From Tetraselmis striata (lineage: Eukaryota; Chlorophyta; Chlorodendrophyceae; Chlorodendrales; Chlorodendraceae), in contig VCJN01002744.1 in NCBI GenBank assembly GCA_006384855.1, positions 124,001 to 188,000 of the forward strand: DNA of 64,000 bases, in the 5' to 3' direction. A program made the translations under genes and the position numbers. Shown here in pieces: positions 10,946-23,083 of the stretch; positions within the stretch are counted from its first letter, which is position 1, and every line of letters begins with the position of its first letter. The notes below the pieces were generated by a model. The model was given only the letters and a program-made list of their open reading frames with translations. It did no database searches and was not told the DNA's origin.

Positions 10946-12327
10946 TTTTTCCCTTGTATCAGTAGCGGGAACATGATATTGCTTAATGACACGAATTATC
11001 GTGTCAAGAGCTAGAGACTTTGTGCACCATAGTCTTGGTATCAACATGTACAGCCTGACACACTATATACCGTGTCAAACATATATTGCTTTAATCATGC
11101 CCAAGGACTCTGGGGTAACATCCCAAGTTATTTCCTTATATACACGATTACGCGTGTCAATGCGCTGCAAATGTATACTCTCAGGTTCGTGCATTCTGCG
11201 ACTGATAGCTAATGTGATAGCAAATATGTGGCTCGCACCTCGTGGAACGGAACTCGTCCACCGTGATACTATCGCCGCTTCAGATTCGTCTCCGACAGTG
11301 CGGGATATATCGAGCTCCACGATGCATGCCGTAACCGGTTCTTGGACAGCCCTCCCCCCAAGCAGGGAGGTCATCGAAATGGAGAGATACAGTATGTAAT
11401 TGCGGTCAACTCCTTCGACTGAGGGTCATTGCTTGCACACTGTAAGTTGGGCATGCCGTTTTGTCCTTGCTTCTTTCCAACATGTGGCCAACCTATGTGG
11501 TATTCTAAGAACACATGTATCCGTTGTGGGAGTTCAATAAAGCGAGCAACATTTTTGAATTTGAATAATCACTGGCTCCGCATGCCCAAATTGGGATTCT
11601 CGGCAGGCACCGGCGGTAGAAGTACCGAGTATGCTTCCCTGTCACGACACACTGTGTCATCGTGTCTCCGCGGCTAGGCGGCCGGGTAAGCCCTATATGC
11701 GCGGGTGGGAGTCTAGGTCTTGGGCGCCCCGCAAGGGGCGCTAATGGGGGTTGTACCGCGGTACTGTACGCGCGCGCCCTGCGCCACCTGCAGTTGCGGC
11801 TTCCGCACAATGTCATATATACTGCAGCTACGTGTAAGGATCCTTAACTCCTTTGATTCATTTTCTGTACAGTCGCTACCTGTATTTTAAAATAGCAGGC
11901 TGGTCGCGCGTGCGTTATATCGGCGCCTCGCCTCCTCTGTGTCTGTGCACTGCCGATCGTCGATGGCTGGCGGAGCGCAGAAATTCGAACGATACCGTCG
12001 TATAGCAGACTGCGCCCGTAGCGGCTCTAGTACCCCCGGCTGAGCCCCCCCCCAAAAGCTTGCTGCTGAGCCAGTCAGCGAGGCATCCAGGTGTGTCCTG
12101 CGGTCGAGGCAACACTTCGGAATAGCCACCACGCGAGGCGGTATCTTGGAGTCAGCGAGAATTACCCGCGCAGCTGGCTGTCAGCAAGCCGGCAGGGTCA
12201 GATCCCACTGCCTCGTCAGTGCTTCCTCAGTGCTCCCTGCCGACCTGAGTCATCCCGAGACGGCGCGAACTAGGAACTCCGTCCGATCGAACGACCGTGC
12301 GACCGGCGCCCGCCAGGACGAGGCAGG
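10946..12327. other. Intergenic stretch without a recognised gene
   Basis: It contains three spaced palindromes of the GACACG-CGTGTC type (10988-11005, 11057-11076, 11142-11158). Open frames of up to 137 codons (10986-11399) show no recognisable motif. The last few hundred bases are GC-rich and lead into the sialidase-like gene, so its promoter is probably here. I see no clear TATA box. Confidence 0.4.
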
Positions 12328-12465
12328 ATGGCCCGCCGAGTGTGCACGCTGCTGTGCCTGTCGGTCGGGCTCACCGCGCTGTGGTATCTCTGGTCCTGGG
12401 GCAGCGCTATCACCGGCGGAGATGGCAGCCGAGACCCTGCGGGTGCGGAGGGACGGGGTCGCCCC

Positions 12466-12496
<31 letters not shown>

Positions 12497-15323
12497 GGGG
12501 CGACCGCCCGTTGCCACCCACCACCGCATCCTTTCCTCCCGTGTCGATATGTCGATGCCTTCTGCGCCAGCCAGTGTCTATCGCTCACCTCAGGCCTCAG
12601 CAGCTACCGCTACAACGTCCCCCGAGCCTCGCCGACTTTCGCCCTGCCCGGCTGCCCACCTGTGTGGCCCACTTGCCTGTGTCGGGACCCCTTGCCACTC
12701 GGACCGCTACTTCAAGGGCGCCGATATGTGGTTTTCCTGCTGCTTTGTGCGCCGCAGAGTTCCCCCACCGCCCCAGGGCTGAGCTCGAGCCCAAGATAGT
12801 GGCAGCGGATAAGCTGCTGACAACCGCAGGAGGTGCGAGCTCGCAGCCAAAACAAGCCGTCCCCTGCCACAGCCAGCGTGAAGAGAGTCGCCGACGTGCC
12901 ATTTACGCGCACCCGCAGTGCCCTCACTCCCCGGCTGGAACCCCCCCCCCCCCCCCCCCCCCGCCCCCCCCCGCCCCCGCACCTCCACTTACCGATCCTT
13001 CACAGGCAACTATTTCGACATGCCCATCCGCATGGACGGCGCGCTGCGCAAGATGCCCAGCGGCCGCACCGATAGCATCATGCCGCCCATCTTCGGCGCC
13101 AGCCACGCCAGCAACCTGCTGGAGCTTCCGGATGGGACGCTACTGCTGGTGTGGTTCAGCGGCGGGGATGAGGGCGGCGACGGCGTGGGCATCGTCTCCT
13201 CGCTTCTGCCTCCAGGTGGGGCGCCTCGCCGCGCCTGCACATCCACCGCCATGGCGCAGAGCGGCAGCTGAGAGGGGCCTCCGCTGCACCCGCATTGCAG
13301 GCTCCGCACACTGGACGAAGCCCATCCTTGCAAGCTCGCAGCGCATGCGCAGCGCACAGAATCCGGTCACCTTCTACGAGCCCAGCGAGAACGTCGTGCG
13401 GCTGCTGCACACGTCGCAGGTGCGCGGTGCCGGCCAAGCTGCGTGCCTCATGCGGTGGAGCCCTGTGCTGCGCGAGCGCCTGACCTGGCACTGCTGCCTG
13501 CCGGCGTGCAGGAGGCATACATGGGGCAGGGCACAGCGGAGGTGCGCCTGGTGGAATCGTTCGATGGAGGGAAGTCGTGGAAGACGCCCAAGGTAGGGGC
13601 GCCCGTGGGGAGGGGGTGTAGGCTGGTGGCGTACAGCGTGCCGCGGACATCTGACCCGCGATGACAGCACCCGACTTGAGCGCCTCCCCCCCTCCCCCTC
13701 CTTCCCAGACGTTGTTCACGGAAGAGGGCGCATTTGTGAAGAACCAGCTCCTGAGGTCCCGGGACGGCAAGGAGTGGTGCGTGCCAGCCCTCCCCGAACC
13801 TCAGGGCCACCCATGCATCAAACCCCTCCTGGCACGGGGTCGTAGCGGGAGCACGTGTGCCGCCCGGGACCCCTCTGAAGCGCCGAATAGGGGCCGTTTA
13901 CCCTGGAAGCAGTGACTAGCAAAGACGTAATACAGCCGGCCGAATTCTCCAAGCCACAGAGCACCGACATCATGGGGAGCCCCCCGCCCCCCCCCCCCCC
14001 CCCATCTTCCGCGCCACGCCTGCGTTTGATAATCCCACCGTGGATGGTACAGATGCCGATGCGCTACTGAGAGCTCGCCCGCGGTTTAATCCAGCCACCG
14101 AAGTGCCGGCAAAGGTTCTGGCGTAACGTCATCGACCCGTCCGATGTGTAATGGCTGGGCATGACGGCATGTCTTCGTCCTCGTTTAAGCATAAACACCT
14201 GTGACGCCCCGCCCCCCGCATCGGGGCGGCTGCGCAGGCTGCTGCCGATGTACTACACGCCGACCGGCTTCCTGGGCCACGACACGCAGTACTCCACCGT
14301 GAAGCGCAGCGGCGACGGGGGCAGGACGTGGACGGAGTACGTGATGGACGGCAGCCTGGGCCGCTGCGTGCAGCCGACGGTGGTGCGGCTGCGCTCGGGC
14401 ACGCTGCGGGCGTGGTTCAGGTAGGGCTGGGCGGCCCGCTCTCAACCGGGGGGATTGGGTGCTTTCGCACTTGTTGTTTGGCAGCCTCATAAGTTCGCGC
14501 GTGTAGCTTCGCTGAGCTCGAGCTGCGCCGCTGCGGCGCAGGAGCCGCGACGCGGACTACATCTACACCTCTGACTCCAAGGACGACGGCCGCACCTGGA
14601 GCCGCCCGGTTGCCACCAGGCTGCCCAACAACAACTCCGGCATCCAGGTCGGGACGTGCTCCGCCTGGCCACGCGCACTGGCACAAGGGCCAGGGGCGGA
14701 CGCATCATGCTGACCCTCGGCCGTGCTGCTGCTGCTGCGCAGGCTGCCATGCTGAAGAGCGGAGCCGTCGTGATGGTGTTCAACAACTACCAGGTGCGCG
14801 GTGCGCCGCTTGCCGGACAGCGCGGGGGCGCTGCGGCTGGCTGCCTGAAACATCCGCCGGTGGACGCCGGTGACAGGGCGCGGACGCCCGCTACCCCTTG
14901 ACCATCGCCCTGAGCCCGGACGAGGGCGCCACCTGGCCACACCTGCGCGACCTGGAGCCTGCGTACGCCCGCCCCAACGTGCCTGCCCGCCATCGAGCGT
15001 AGAGTGTCATCGCTCAGAATGCTGACAGGAGAACACTGCGCTGCCCTGACGGCAGTGGCGACGGCGAGGAGGCCGACTACGAGGAGCAGATGGGCGAGTA
15101 CAGCTACCCCTCCGTCATCCAGACCGCGGACGGCGCCCTCCATGTCAGCTACACCTTCCGGCGCGAATCCATCAGGTGCGTACCGGCGGTGTCTCGAGCC
15201 GCGGAGCGCCCGGCGTCCCGGAACGCTGCTCACTGGTGCACCTTTGGGGGCGAGCGCAGGTACGCCCGGATCTCGGAGGATTGGATCCGCCAAGGCGCTA
15301 CCATCGGGGTGTTCAAGAGCTAG
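12328..15323 (+). CDS. Secreted sialidase-fold protein (BNR/Asp-box family), 12 exons
   Basis: Exons: 12328-12383, 12777-12832, 13006-13215, 13301-13419, 13512-13592, 13709-13776, 14238-14420, 14542-14647, 14743-14793, 14877-14962, 15056-15175, 15260-15323. They sum to 1,200 nt and 399 residues, and every junction is in phase with GT-AG ends. The start MARRVCTLLCLSVGLTALW looks like a signal peptide or anchor. The body is a six-bladed propeller of the BNR_2/sialidase type. It opens with ASHASNLLELPDGTLLLVWF and has Asp-box motifs SFDGGKSW, SRDGKEW, SGDGGRTW, SKDDGRTW and SPDEGATW. It closes with YSYPSVIQTADGALHVSY and YARISEDWI. Members hydrolyse glycosidic bonds or bind glycans, but sialic acid as substrate is not shown. 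Exons 3-12 are firm. Exons 1-2 are chosen because they fit in phase. Intron 1 has a poly-G tract; introns 2 and 6 have poly-C tracts. Confidence 0.85.
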
Positions 15324-15822
15324 GCTGGCCACACCTGGAGGGCTGCAGACTACAGGCACGCGCTTCTCCACTGGCATTCGGACCTGCCCCCCCACCCATC
15401 ATGCACATGATGCCCTCACGAAAACGGCCGAGCCGCCACCCCGACGTCTCCGCAGCAAGCAGCCGCAGGGTTCCATGCCGCGGCCCGGCTAGTTTGAGTA
15501 ACAGCAATGTGCGCTGCATGGCGCAAGTGGCTATCGCAGCAAGCTCGTGCAACTGCTGTTAAGCTTACATAACAGCCCCTCCCGACCCTTCACCGGTTAA
15601 GTATTGGAGCGGGTCTGGGTTTGAAAAGCACAGCGAGCCTTCACGTGGCTGGGTGGCTGACCCTCTATCTACAGTGCCGTGTGAGGCAGGTTTTGGGAAG
15701 GGGGGAGGGGGGTAGTTGCGCTACTGGTACAGGTTGCCGGGCGCGACATGCTCTAGCGCTGGATCGTCCGGGGTATGTGCCGGGGAGGGCCCATGCTTTG
15801 ACATGAGAGGCAGCTGCGGGGC
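15324..15822. other. Intergenic region between convergent genes
   Basis: The sialidase-like gene and the next gene converge here, so both 3' ends and their processing signals lie in these 500 bases. No AATAAA is apparent. A TGTTAAG at about 15555 is the only weak candidate signal. No gene is seen. Confidence 0.4.
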
Positions 15823-16933
15823 CTATCGCTCCCGGGTATAGATGGGGCAGTCGATCTTGTGGGGACTGCGGAGGTCCTGGTCAATCTTGTCCCTGGCGAG
15901 CATGGAGTCAGCCACCAGCACTGCCAGGCGCTCCGCTCGCGGCTGAGGGGCAAAGCCGGCCGTCGCGTCCCTGCCCAGCCTCTCCGCCAGCTGCTCGTAC
16001 TTCCGGATGCCGCTGTCCAGGTCGCGCCTGCCGCCCAGCACCAGCACCGCCTCGCGGTATCAGCTCCCTCACGCGCTGCGCAGATTCAGTTCCTCGCGGA
16101 CCGCGGGGTCGAGGCAGGTGCAGTCGTCCGGCGTGGGGCACGACGGCTTGTGTGGTGCGGCGAGGCTGTGCGCGATCCTATCCCTTGCCAGCATCGACTC
16201 CGCGGCCAGCAGGCGAAGCCCCGGCGGCAGCTCCCCAGAGCCCACCTCAGCAATGACGCGCTCATACTTTCCAAGCCCGCTGTCCAGCTGCTGCCTGGAC
16301 ACGTCCCGTTGTCCCCAACAGCGGTATCTCAATCCCGCCCCCAGAAGCATATCCGGAGGAGGAAGTAGAGAGAGGGGGGGGGGGGGGGGGGGGAATGTAA
16401 CCTGGCAAAGGCTTGGTAGCGCCTAACGTACTCGTGCTTGGGACCGCGCTCGGACGGATCGTGCTCCAGATAAGCCTGCTCTGCGGAGAGCTGGATCAAA
16501 GGCACCTGCAGCGCAGGGAAGCAGCGGCGGTTCAACGGGGTGGCCTGTGAACAGTGCCTGAATGAGTGGGAGCGGCGGCGCCATTCGTCGGAAGGGGGGA
16601 TGTCGGGCGCGGGTTGGGGGGGGGGGGGGGGGGGGGTGTCACCCCGTCCAGGGCGTGTTCTAGCTCTCGGTAGACTCCCGCCAGCATATCCTGGGCCTGT
16701 CCCGACGATGAGGAGCTCCCGCCTGCAAACCGCAGGTGCTCGGCGGCTCCTCTCCCCGGCACCGTCACCCAGCCGCTCGACAGCGAACCGCCATGCGAGG
16801 CGGCGCGAAGGAGCCCGCGCACGCCCCCGGACGACAGCACGGCCCACATTGGGAAGCTCGCTGGCTCGTACCGGTGAAGGAGGAAACACCCTTTCGGCGA
16901 GTGTCGATGTATGCGGGCGGCACAAAGATGTCG
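15823..16933 (-). CDS. Unrecognised protein with duplicated ~70-residue module (3' part of gene)
   Basis: Exons in reading order: 16933-16872, 16722-16643, 16544-16402, 16294-16073, 16027-15823 (stop TAG at 15825-15823). All join in phase. The peptide runs from DIFVPPAYIDTRRKG through QDMLAGVYRELEHALDG and LSAEQAYLEHDPSERGPKHE to two related modules. Module 1 has QQLDSGLGKYERVIAEVG and AAESMLARDRIAHSLAAPHK. Module 2 has RDLDSGIRKYEQLAERLG and VADSMLARDKIDQDLRSPHK. The last intron (16072-16028) is proposed only because two in-frame stops lie there; it would be 45 nt. Without it the gene is broken. An alternative for the first two exons is a single exon 16933-16643 in another frame. The start codon is not found and should lie above 16933. 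No family is recognised. Two introns have C tracts right after the donor. Confidence 0.6.
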
Positions 16934-18380
16934 CTGCAGGCAAGGACGGTGCAACAGAAGCGGTGGGGTGGCGTGCGTTGTCACTGGGTGTCCTTGCTCT
17001 GCTCTGACGGGGGAGAAAACGTGGCTTCAAGGCGCTTGACGATACGACAGCCATCCGTCTGCTGACGACGTGTGTTGGCAGGACGAGAGCGCGCGGAGAG
17101 CACGTGGAGCGTCAGCACTGCTTTTCACCTGTATGGATCCAACCCAGGGACTTTTTATCTTTTTGCATAGGGACTGGCGGATGGTCGCTAGCTGGTGGCT
17201 ACGCTACTTGGAAGGATTACCTGTACTACGCTTACTTGGAAGGATGCACCTGTAGCGGTAGGGATTACCTGTACCCCTGTACGACGACGTTGCGAAGAGG
17301 GGTTGTTAAGGCGCGCGCACTCGCGCGCAAAGGCTTTGAATTGTACTTCGGTACGCCGCTGTTATCGCGCTCGCCTTCAGTTAGGGTCCAGCGCTGTGAC
17401 CTAACTCAGTCCGGCCCACCGTATCTTTACCGTGAAGTGCTGCTGCTGAATATTGTTTTGAGTTCAAGACGCTCACTCCCACCACCGCCGCCCTTGCACG
17501 GCAACACTTGGTCACACAACACCCGGCATACACTGACACTGACCCGATATACACGGGTCCGTCGCGACACTTGTAAGGATGGACGGTTCGGACTCGCGGC
17601 GCCTTGCACCTAAGAGCGAGAGGGGGAGAGGGGGGGGGGAAGGGGGGCACGCGTTCTCCGGTGCCAGCCGCCGCCCCCGGCCCACCACTTCAAGCTATAT
17701 GGACCGACTGTGTCTCTTATGCTCCTCGCGACTCACCCCGTTGAGACTGTGTTGAATCGCCCATTCCGTTGGGGCTTAGGAAGTCCACGCACGTGCGGCG
17801 TGTCGATCGTTGTTCTGCGCGGGGGATGTCGAGGCGGATGACATATGTCTTCGGGGTGAACCCAATCGTGCCGCTACACCTTGTCCCCTTCCCCATAGAA
17901 GCCCCTTCCTAGAGGATCCCCTCGCCAAATAAAGGTCATGATAATATTCCAAAATGAATCGCAACGCCGCCATGTTTCGTCCTGCAAACCGGAATGACAG
18001 AAGCGAGGACGACATGCAGATGGAGACGGACCTTCGATATCCCGCCGTCGAGGCGGTCGCCCTCACCACTCGGGACTAGGCGGTCATACTATGACCGGCG
18101 GTGCGAACTGCGAAGCACACCGGATACGTAAAGGGGGTTTTCCAAAGTAATGGCTCCAAGTTGCACGAGGCGCGAGGAGATATAGTTCGTGGGCGTTCTA
18201 TTCGACTCAATAAGTCAACGCACATAGAGCCTTATTGTGTCTAGTGGATTGGAGGGGTATGGGGCGGTGTCGACCCCAAGGATTGGATCCTTGATGTATG
18301 AGCACAACCAAGGGTTATTGGAAATGCAGTTGCGGAAGTACACGGGCGATACGCCGTCCCATGAGTAGTTCGAGCTCTTT
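16934..18380. other. Gene-poor stretch upstream of the unrecognised gene
   Basis: It probably contains the 5' end of the minus-strand gene. A possible first exon begins with an ATG near 17054, but no join could be supported. The repeat TACTTGGAAGGAT occurs twice at about 17207 and 17236. Nothing else is recognised. Confidence 0.35.
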
Positions 18381-18590
18381 GCGACAGTCTCCGCCATTTA
18401 GAGACTCAGATAACAAACAAAGGTGGCGTGCAATGGTGGTGCAAAGACGAGGGGTTGCGGTGTATTGAGAAAACAAGTATGATTCAATCGTTACAATGTT
18501 GCCATCACCCGCTGGTATATATACTACCAATGGCTCGCGCGCGTCGGCACCGGTCGTCAGACCATGCCAACCTATAGCAGCACGCTTAAT
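18381..18590 (-). repeat. LTR of the 18.4-23.1 kb fossil (3' copy)
   Basis: Its partner is 22868-23083. The two are similar over about 200 bp with many substitutions and small length changes. In the element's direction this is the downstream LTR. Confidence 0.7.
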
Positions 18591-21500
18591 TCGGTAGTTT
18601 CTCAATTTGGATATCATTTTTGCGTACAAAGTCCTCAGAAATACCATTTAATGATGCTGCATTATCCACCAAAACATTAACATAAGCATCGGTAATTGGG
18701 CTGATTTCAACCTTAAATAGTGGCATGGGATCGTCCCATTTACTTAATGACGCCACAGTAACAAATTGTGATACGTTTCCAGCATTATCAACCGCTACAT
18801 TAACGTTTTCTGAGTACATTAAGGTTATCAACATTTTCATCAGACTCCACGTTAAAATCCCTAGTGTCCACAATAAGGCTCCGCATCGTCAAGTATCAAT
18901 AAAGGATCAAAACTTGGTGCATCAGACAGATCGCGAATCGCACCACGAATCAATATCTAGGCCAAGAATATACTTGCGCATTGGCATTTAGGTGGTGGGA
19001 TTCGCTGGTGCACCGATATTTACGAACTCGACAAAATCAAATAAAGATCGGATCAACCGGATCAAGAATCAATTCTTGATCTTTAGTTTCCGAATATAAT
19101 CAATTATTGATATTTAAGTCCCAAGGACCGATGCGGAGCGTTAGTCGGCATACACCTCCTTCCCATCATCAGGTGAGCAGGATTCATCCATAATATCATC
19201 CGGGATATTAGATTCATTGTCCACCTACCATATACGAATGGGCCACGGCTCAGAGCGAACATCTGTATGGATAGTAGCATTATCCGGCGATAAACGGGTA
19301 AACATGGCCGTTTAAGCCGGGGACCTTTGGACCAATTTCAAATGCCTTGTTATAGCAGCATATATTTACATCCGTCCCAATCTGCTGGTATAAAAAGCAT
19401 CCAGAGTATCATCATAGTTACGACACTGTTCAAAGTGCTCAGCAACTTGTTCCGCTTAATCCCATGGTGATATATACACATCTCGTTCACAAGACAAATC
19501 CTTATCTAAAACTGATTCATTGATTAAACAAAATGGCAGATCGTTGTGGGTATAGTCAATATCTCATTATCCCTCTCTACACATCCCTCGAAATGGAAAA
19601 ATGAATTATCTTAGAGGGGGTTTAATTAAGATACGATCGACTAGTCTCCATGTAACACCATAATGGGCCTGAGTCGACTTTACGCTTCTACAACGATTAG
19701 TCGTGATTATTACTCGACGACGACTTGATAACTTTTGAGTATCGTCAGTATCGAGTACACGTTTCGTTCGTATCTATAACATATATATGCTTTATTGCTT
19801 GTAAACGTATCAGTAGCTAGGTGCATCGAAAGGGGCATGAGCAGAATATTGCGGTACATCATCAGACTCGAACAGAGGTAACTAAGTACATCATCCACAT
19901 ATGATACATGACAAACGTGCTCAGCATTTACGTCCCGAGCTACTGATCTGTCATTACTTGTAGATGGTTGCAGGGCACCCCTATTTCTCCGGACAATCCT
20001 TAAACTGAAGACCCTCCTTACCGCATTTAGAACACGTGCGGTTATTGAGGTGCTCACTGACCTTAGCTTATTTGCCGATTTTCTTGGCCATATTGTCGTA
20101 CTTTTGCTCGCGTTTAAGCGCCTCGCCAACCAGTGGTTTGCCGTCCTTATCAGTCGGCTTGCCCCTCTTAGGTCGAGTCTTCGCGATCGACTGCTCCTCG
20201 GCGCGACGCTTCTTGCCGCCCTTAATAGGCTTACGCTTCTTGCGACTCTCTTCGCCAAAGCAGTCATCGTCCGCTCCAGTGCTCGAGTGGTCGTTGTCGG
20301 GATTACGGCTGCTTCTTGGCTTGGCCTTTTCGCCGAGAGACCGATTACCGATGATTTGACCATTATATTGGTAAACCAATGCACATCGATAGATATGTTG
20401 ACAGACGTGCGCTGCCTTCGGTTAGAAAACGATGGGCCGACTTCCTTAACTTGGAGTTACGGAATCCTTTGGTGAATGCTATGCATCATCAAACAGTACT
20501 TGACGAGATATCGTCGAATTCCTATGACTATTCAGCAAAAGTCGCGGGCGCTCCATCATCATGGCATGCGATGATCTGCAGCAAAGAACGAAACTTGATG
20601 CACGCCTCTCCTTGAAGTTCAGGTACCAGTACTTGAGCCGATTTACGAACGGGTGTAACAAACGCGGTCGCAGTAGCATGTCGTTTTGTATCAGACTTAT
20701 TTTCGTACGACTGCCAACAACGCAAAATAAGTCGGCCTTTAAGCTACTGCGCGACATACATAATTAGTCACGCATGCGTGTCAAACTATAAACCGATTTG
20801 GCCCAGCGTCTCGCTCGGGTATCCCATGAAGCCATACATTGCGAGTGTTGATGTCGTCGTGTCGACTTAAAGCCGATGCTGTGCGGACTTCCGTTGCGAC
20901 TTGGTTAGCTTCGCCTCGGGTTTTTCGTACCGCGGTACAAGTCGCGATGCTCCCAATTGGTCGAATTATATCGATATGTCGACAGCCACATCGTCGTTGA
21001 CGACCTCCAAAAAGATGACTCGTCGCGGCCAAAACGAAGCGGTACAGTAACATGTACGCCATGGAAACTCTTGTTGGGCCATATACCAGAAGTCGATAGC
21101 TAGGGCCTTTTACATGTCCGACCAGTTATCGATGACTGCCGAGTGTATAGCTTGAGCTGCGACAGATGGAACGGCACGACATTATCTAAGGAGCATTGCT
21201 CATAATTTGGATCAATCAAGATTTGGATCGAAAATTTAGTTTTCCTCACACTACAACCAGCACGATGACCGCACTCGAGGGGTTATAGGCCCAGATTGCA
21301 GCTGAGGTCTAGGGCTAGCCGTAGACCCCAAGCTCGTATGATACGCTGACCGGAGCCAGTCTCGGTGAATTGGCACGCGGCGGGTGGTCGGAAGTGTTTT
21401 TTAAAATTATGAAGTTTTCAGCACGGCACAGGTCTACGCACCACCCGGGTGCACGCCACCTCCACCAACGCACTGGACTGCACAGCTGACCAAGGCCCGT

Positions 21501-22867
21501 CCGAGCCCCGGCAGAGTAGTTGCGAGGCCCGCACTAAGGTTGCGGGTCGGTTTTGAGTGCGCGTAGGCGGTCGTTGCCTGTCCGAAGTATTTGTGCCAGT
21601 GCGAGTAGCCGAGTCGGAAATAACAATGGCGTATGTAGTACGCGCGATCTGCCGCCTCGACCGCGGCGAGTGCAACCCACTCGACTTTCGCAAGTATGGC
21701 TTGCCAGTCGCTATTCCTGCTGTCCCTGCTCGCCCCCGCCCCTCCTTCTCGTGGCTGGGGCGAAGTCAAAGGCCGTTGTGGCAGCCCTCGCTGAGGGGGG
21801 AGCCTACAAGCCGGCCACCCGCCGTGCCGGCGGTTCCAACGTAACTACCAGCCATGGCAGTCGATCCGCAGACTCTCGCGTTGCTAGCCACCTTTTCCAG
21901 CCATCTTCAGGCTTCGGGTGGCGTTGTGTGACCTGTGGCACCCACATGGTGTCGTTATGTCCAGTGAATGCCGTCGAGAGTGACAACATAACGCATCGAG
22001 GCGGAAAACCGGCCGCAAGGCGCTGATCCAAATTGTAAAAAAAAACTCGGATTTGTGATTTACGACCTACCCAGTTGCCACCGCTCATAATCGCGCGCTC
22101 GGTGTATATCTGTCCATGCCCCTGTAGGGGTGCTTATTTAGCCCTGTGGCCGGACAAGGCGCTAGGACTTGTCCCATTAGGTTTGGCCAAAACCTCGAGC
22201 TGTGAGGCCGAGAAAGGCTGCCTTCAACTTCAAACCTGGTCAATGCTCCTTACCCCGCAAGTGCGAAGTTATATCTCGGTCGGGCGATCATTGCCAGAGG
22301 CGATGGCGATTCGATCAGGAAAGCGCTGACCGTAGTCGGCAGTCGGGTCGGCCGCTACTTGTGGGCCGCCGACAAAAAATGTATCAGATTTTCGTTCACT
22401 AGTTGCTCATCACGGTAAGGCCAACGAGTATCATTCTTCAGCTCAAAAAAATTCACTCGAGCCTCGTACAGAAAGCAGTCCGTTCCATCGATAGTCACAT
22501 CGTTGAACATCTTCAGGTCAGCCGAATTCATAATTATTCTGGTTTCAATTTGCAACATACGTACAACGAGTTCGCGAACTGACATGTCGATATGTGTCGA
22601 GGTTCCACACGGCAAAAAAGTATTGTAATGATTCGGCGCAATTGTCCTCATTCCGTCTCAATCCGCACCAGCTCCAGTGCTTGAATAAGTCACAATCACA
22701 AATGTTGCGACATCGATCGTCGTCGAAGGGCAGTTTCGAGTCTGCGTCCCTCTCGAGCTGCGCGCCGGGAAACTTGCGCCTCATCACATCACTCAGTATA
22801 CAACAAACGAGGGTACTTGCAGTAAAAAGACTTGAAGATCCTAGACCAACAATCGCTCCGAAACCAG

Positions 22868-23083
22868 TGTGACAGTCTCCGCCGTTTAGAGACTCAGATA
22901 ACAAACAAATGCGGCGTGCAGTGGTGGTACAAAGACGAGAGGCTACATTGTTTTGAGAATTCAAATATGATTCGATACAAAGATACCACCACGCACCCGC
23001 TGCTATACATACTATGGCCGGCGTCGGCACCGGTCGTTAGACCAGCATGCCGAGCGACCTGCTACAGAAGCACGCTCGCTGCA
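22868..23083 (-). repeat. LTR of the 18.4-23.1 kb fossil (5' copy)
   Basis: It begins TGTGACAG on the plus strand and is followed on the element side by the primer-binding-like TGGTTTCGGAGC. The outer limit is set by the end of similarity with the other copy near AGCACGCT. Confidence 0.7.

Larger units (their letters stand above)
18381..23083 (-). mobile_element. LTR retrotransposon fossil (gag and protease parts only)
   Basis: Direct repeats of about 210 bp at 18381-18590 and 22868-23083 are the LTRs. They share ACAGTCTCCGCC, TTTAGAGACTCAGATAACAA and GTCGGCACCGGTCG. Beside the right LTR, on the minus strand, TGGTTTCGGAGC (22866-22855) resembles the initiator-tRNA-Met primer site. Inside, a basic gag-like frame (20379-20068) leads to a zinc-knuckle-like motif (about 20030-19990). 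A retropepsin-like segment (about 18700-18610, with VNVLVDNAAS) abuts the left LTR. No reverse transcriptase or integrase was recognised, so it is an internally deleted or non-autonomous copy. The LTRs differ at many sites, so the insertion is old. It is broken in many places. Confidence 0.7.

Noticed and set aside
12146-12799. 217-codon plus-strand frame overlapping the sialidase-like gene start
   Set aside because: It contains a poly-G tract and proline/glycine low complexity with no motif. It overlaps intron 1 of the accepted model.
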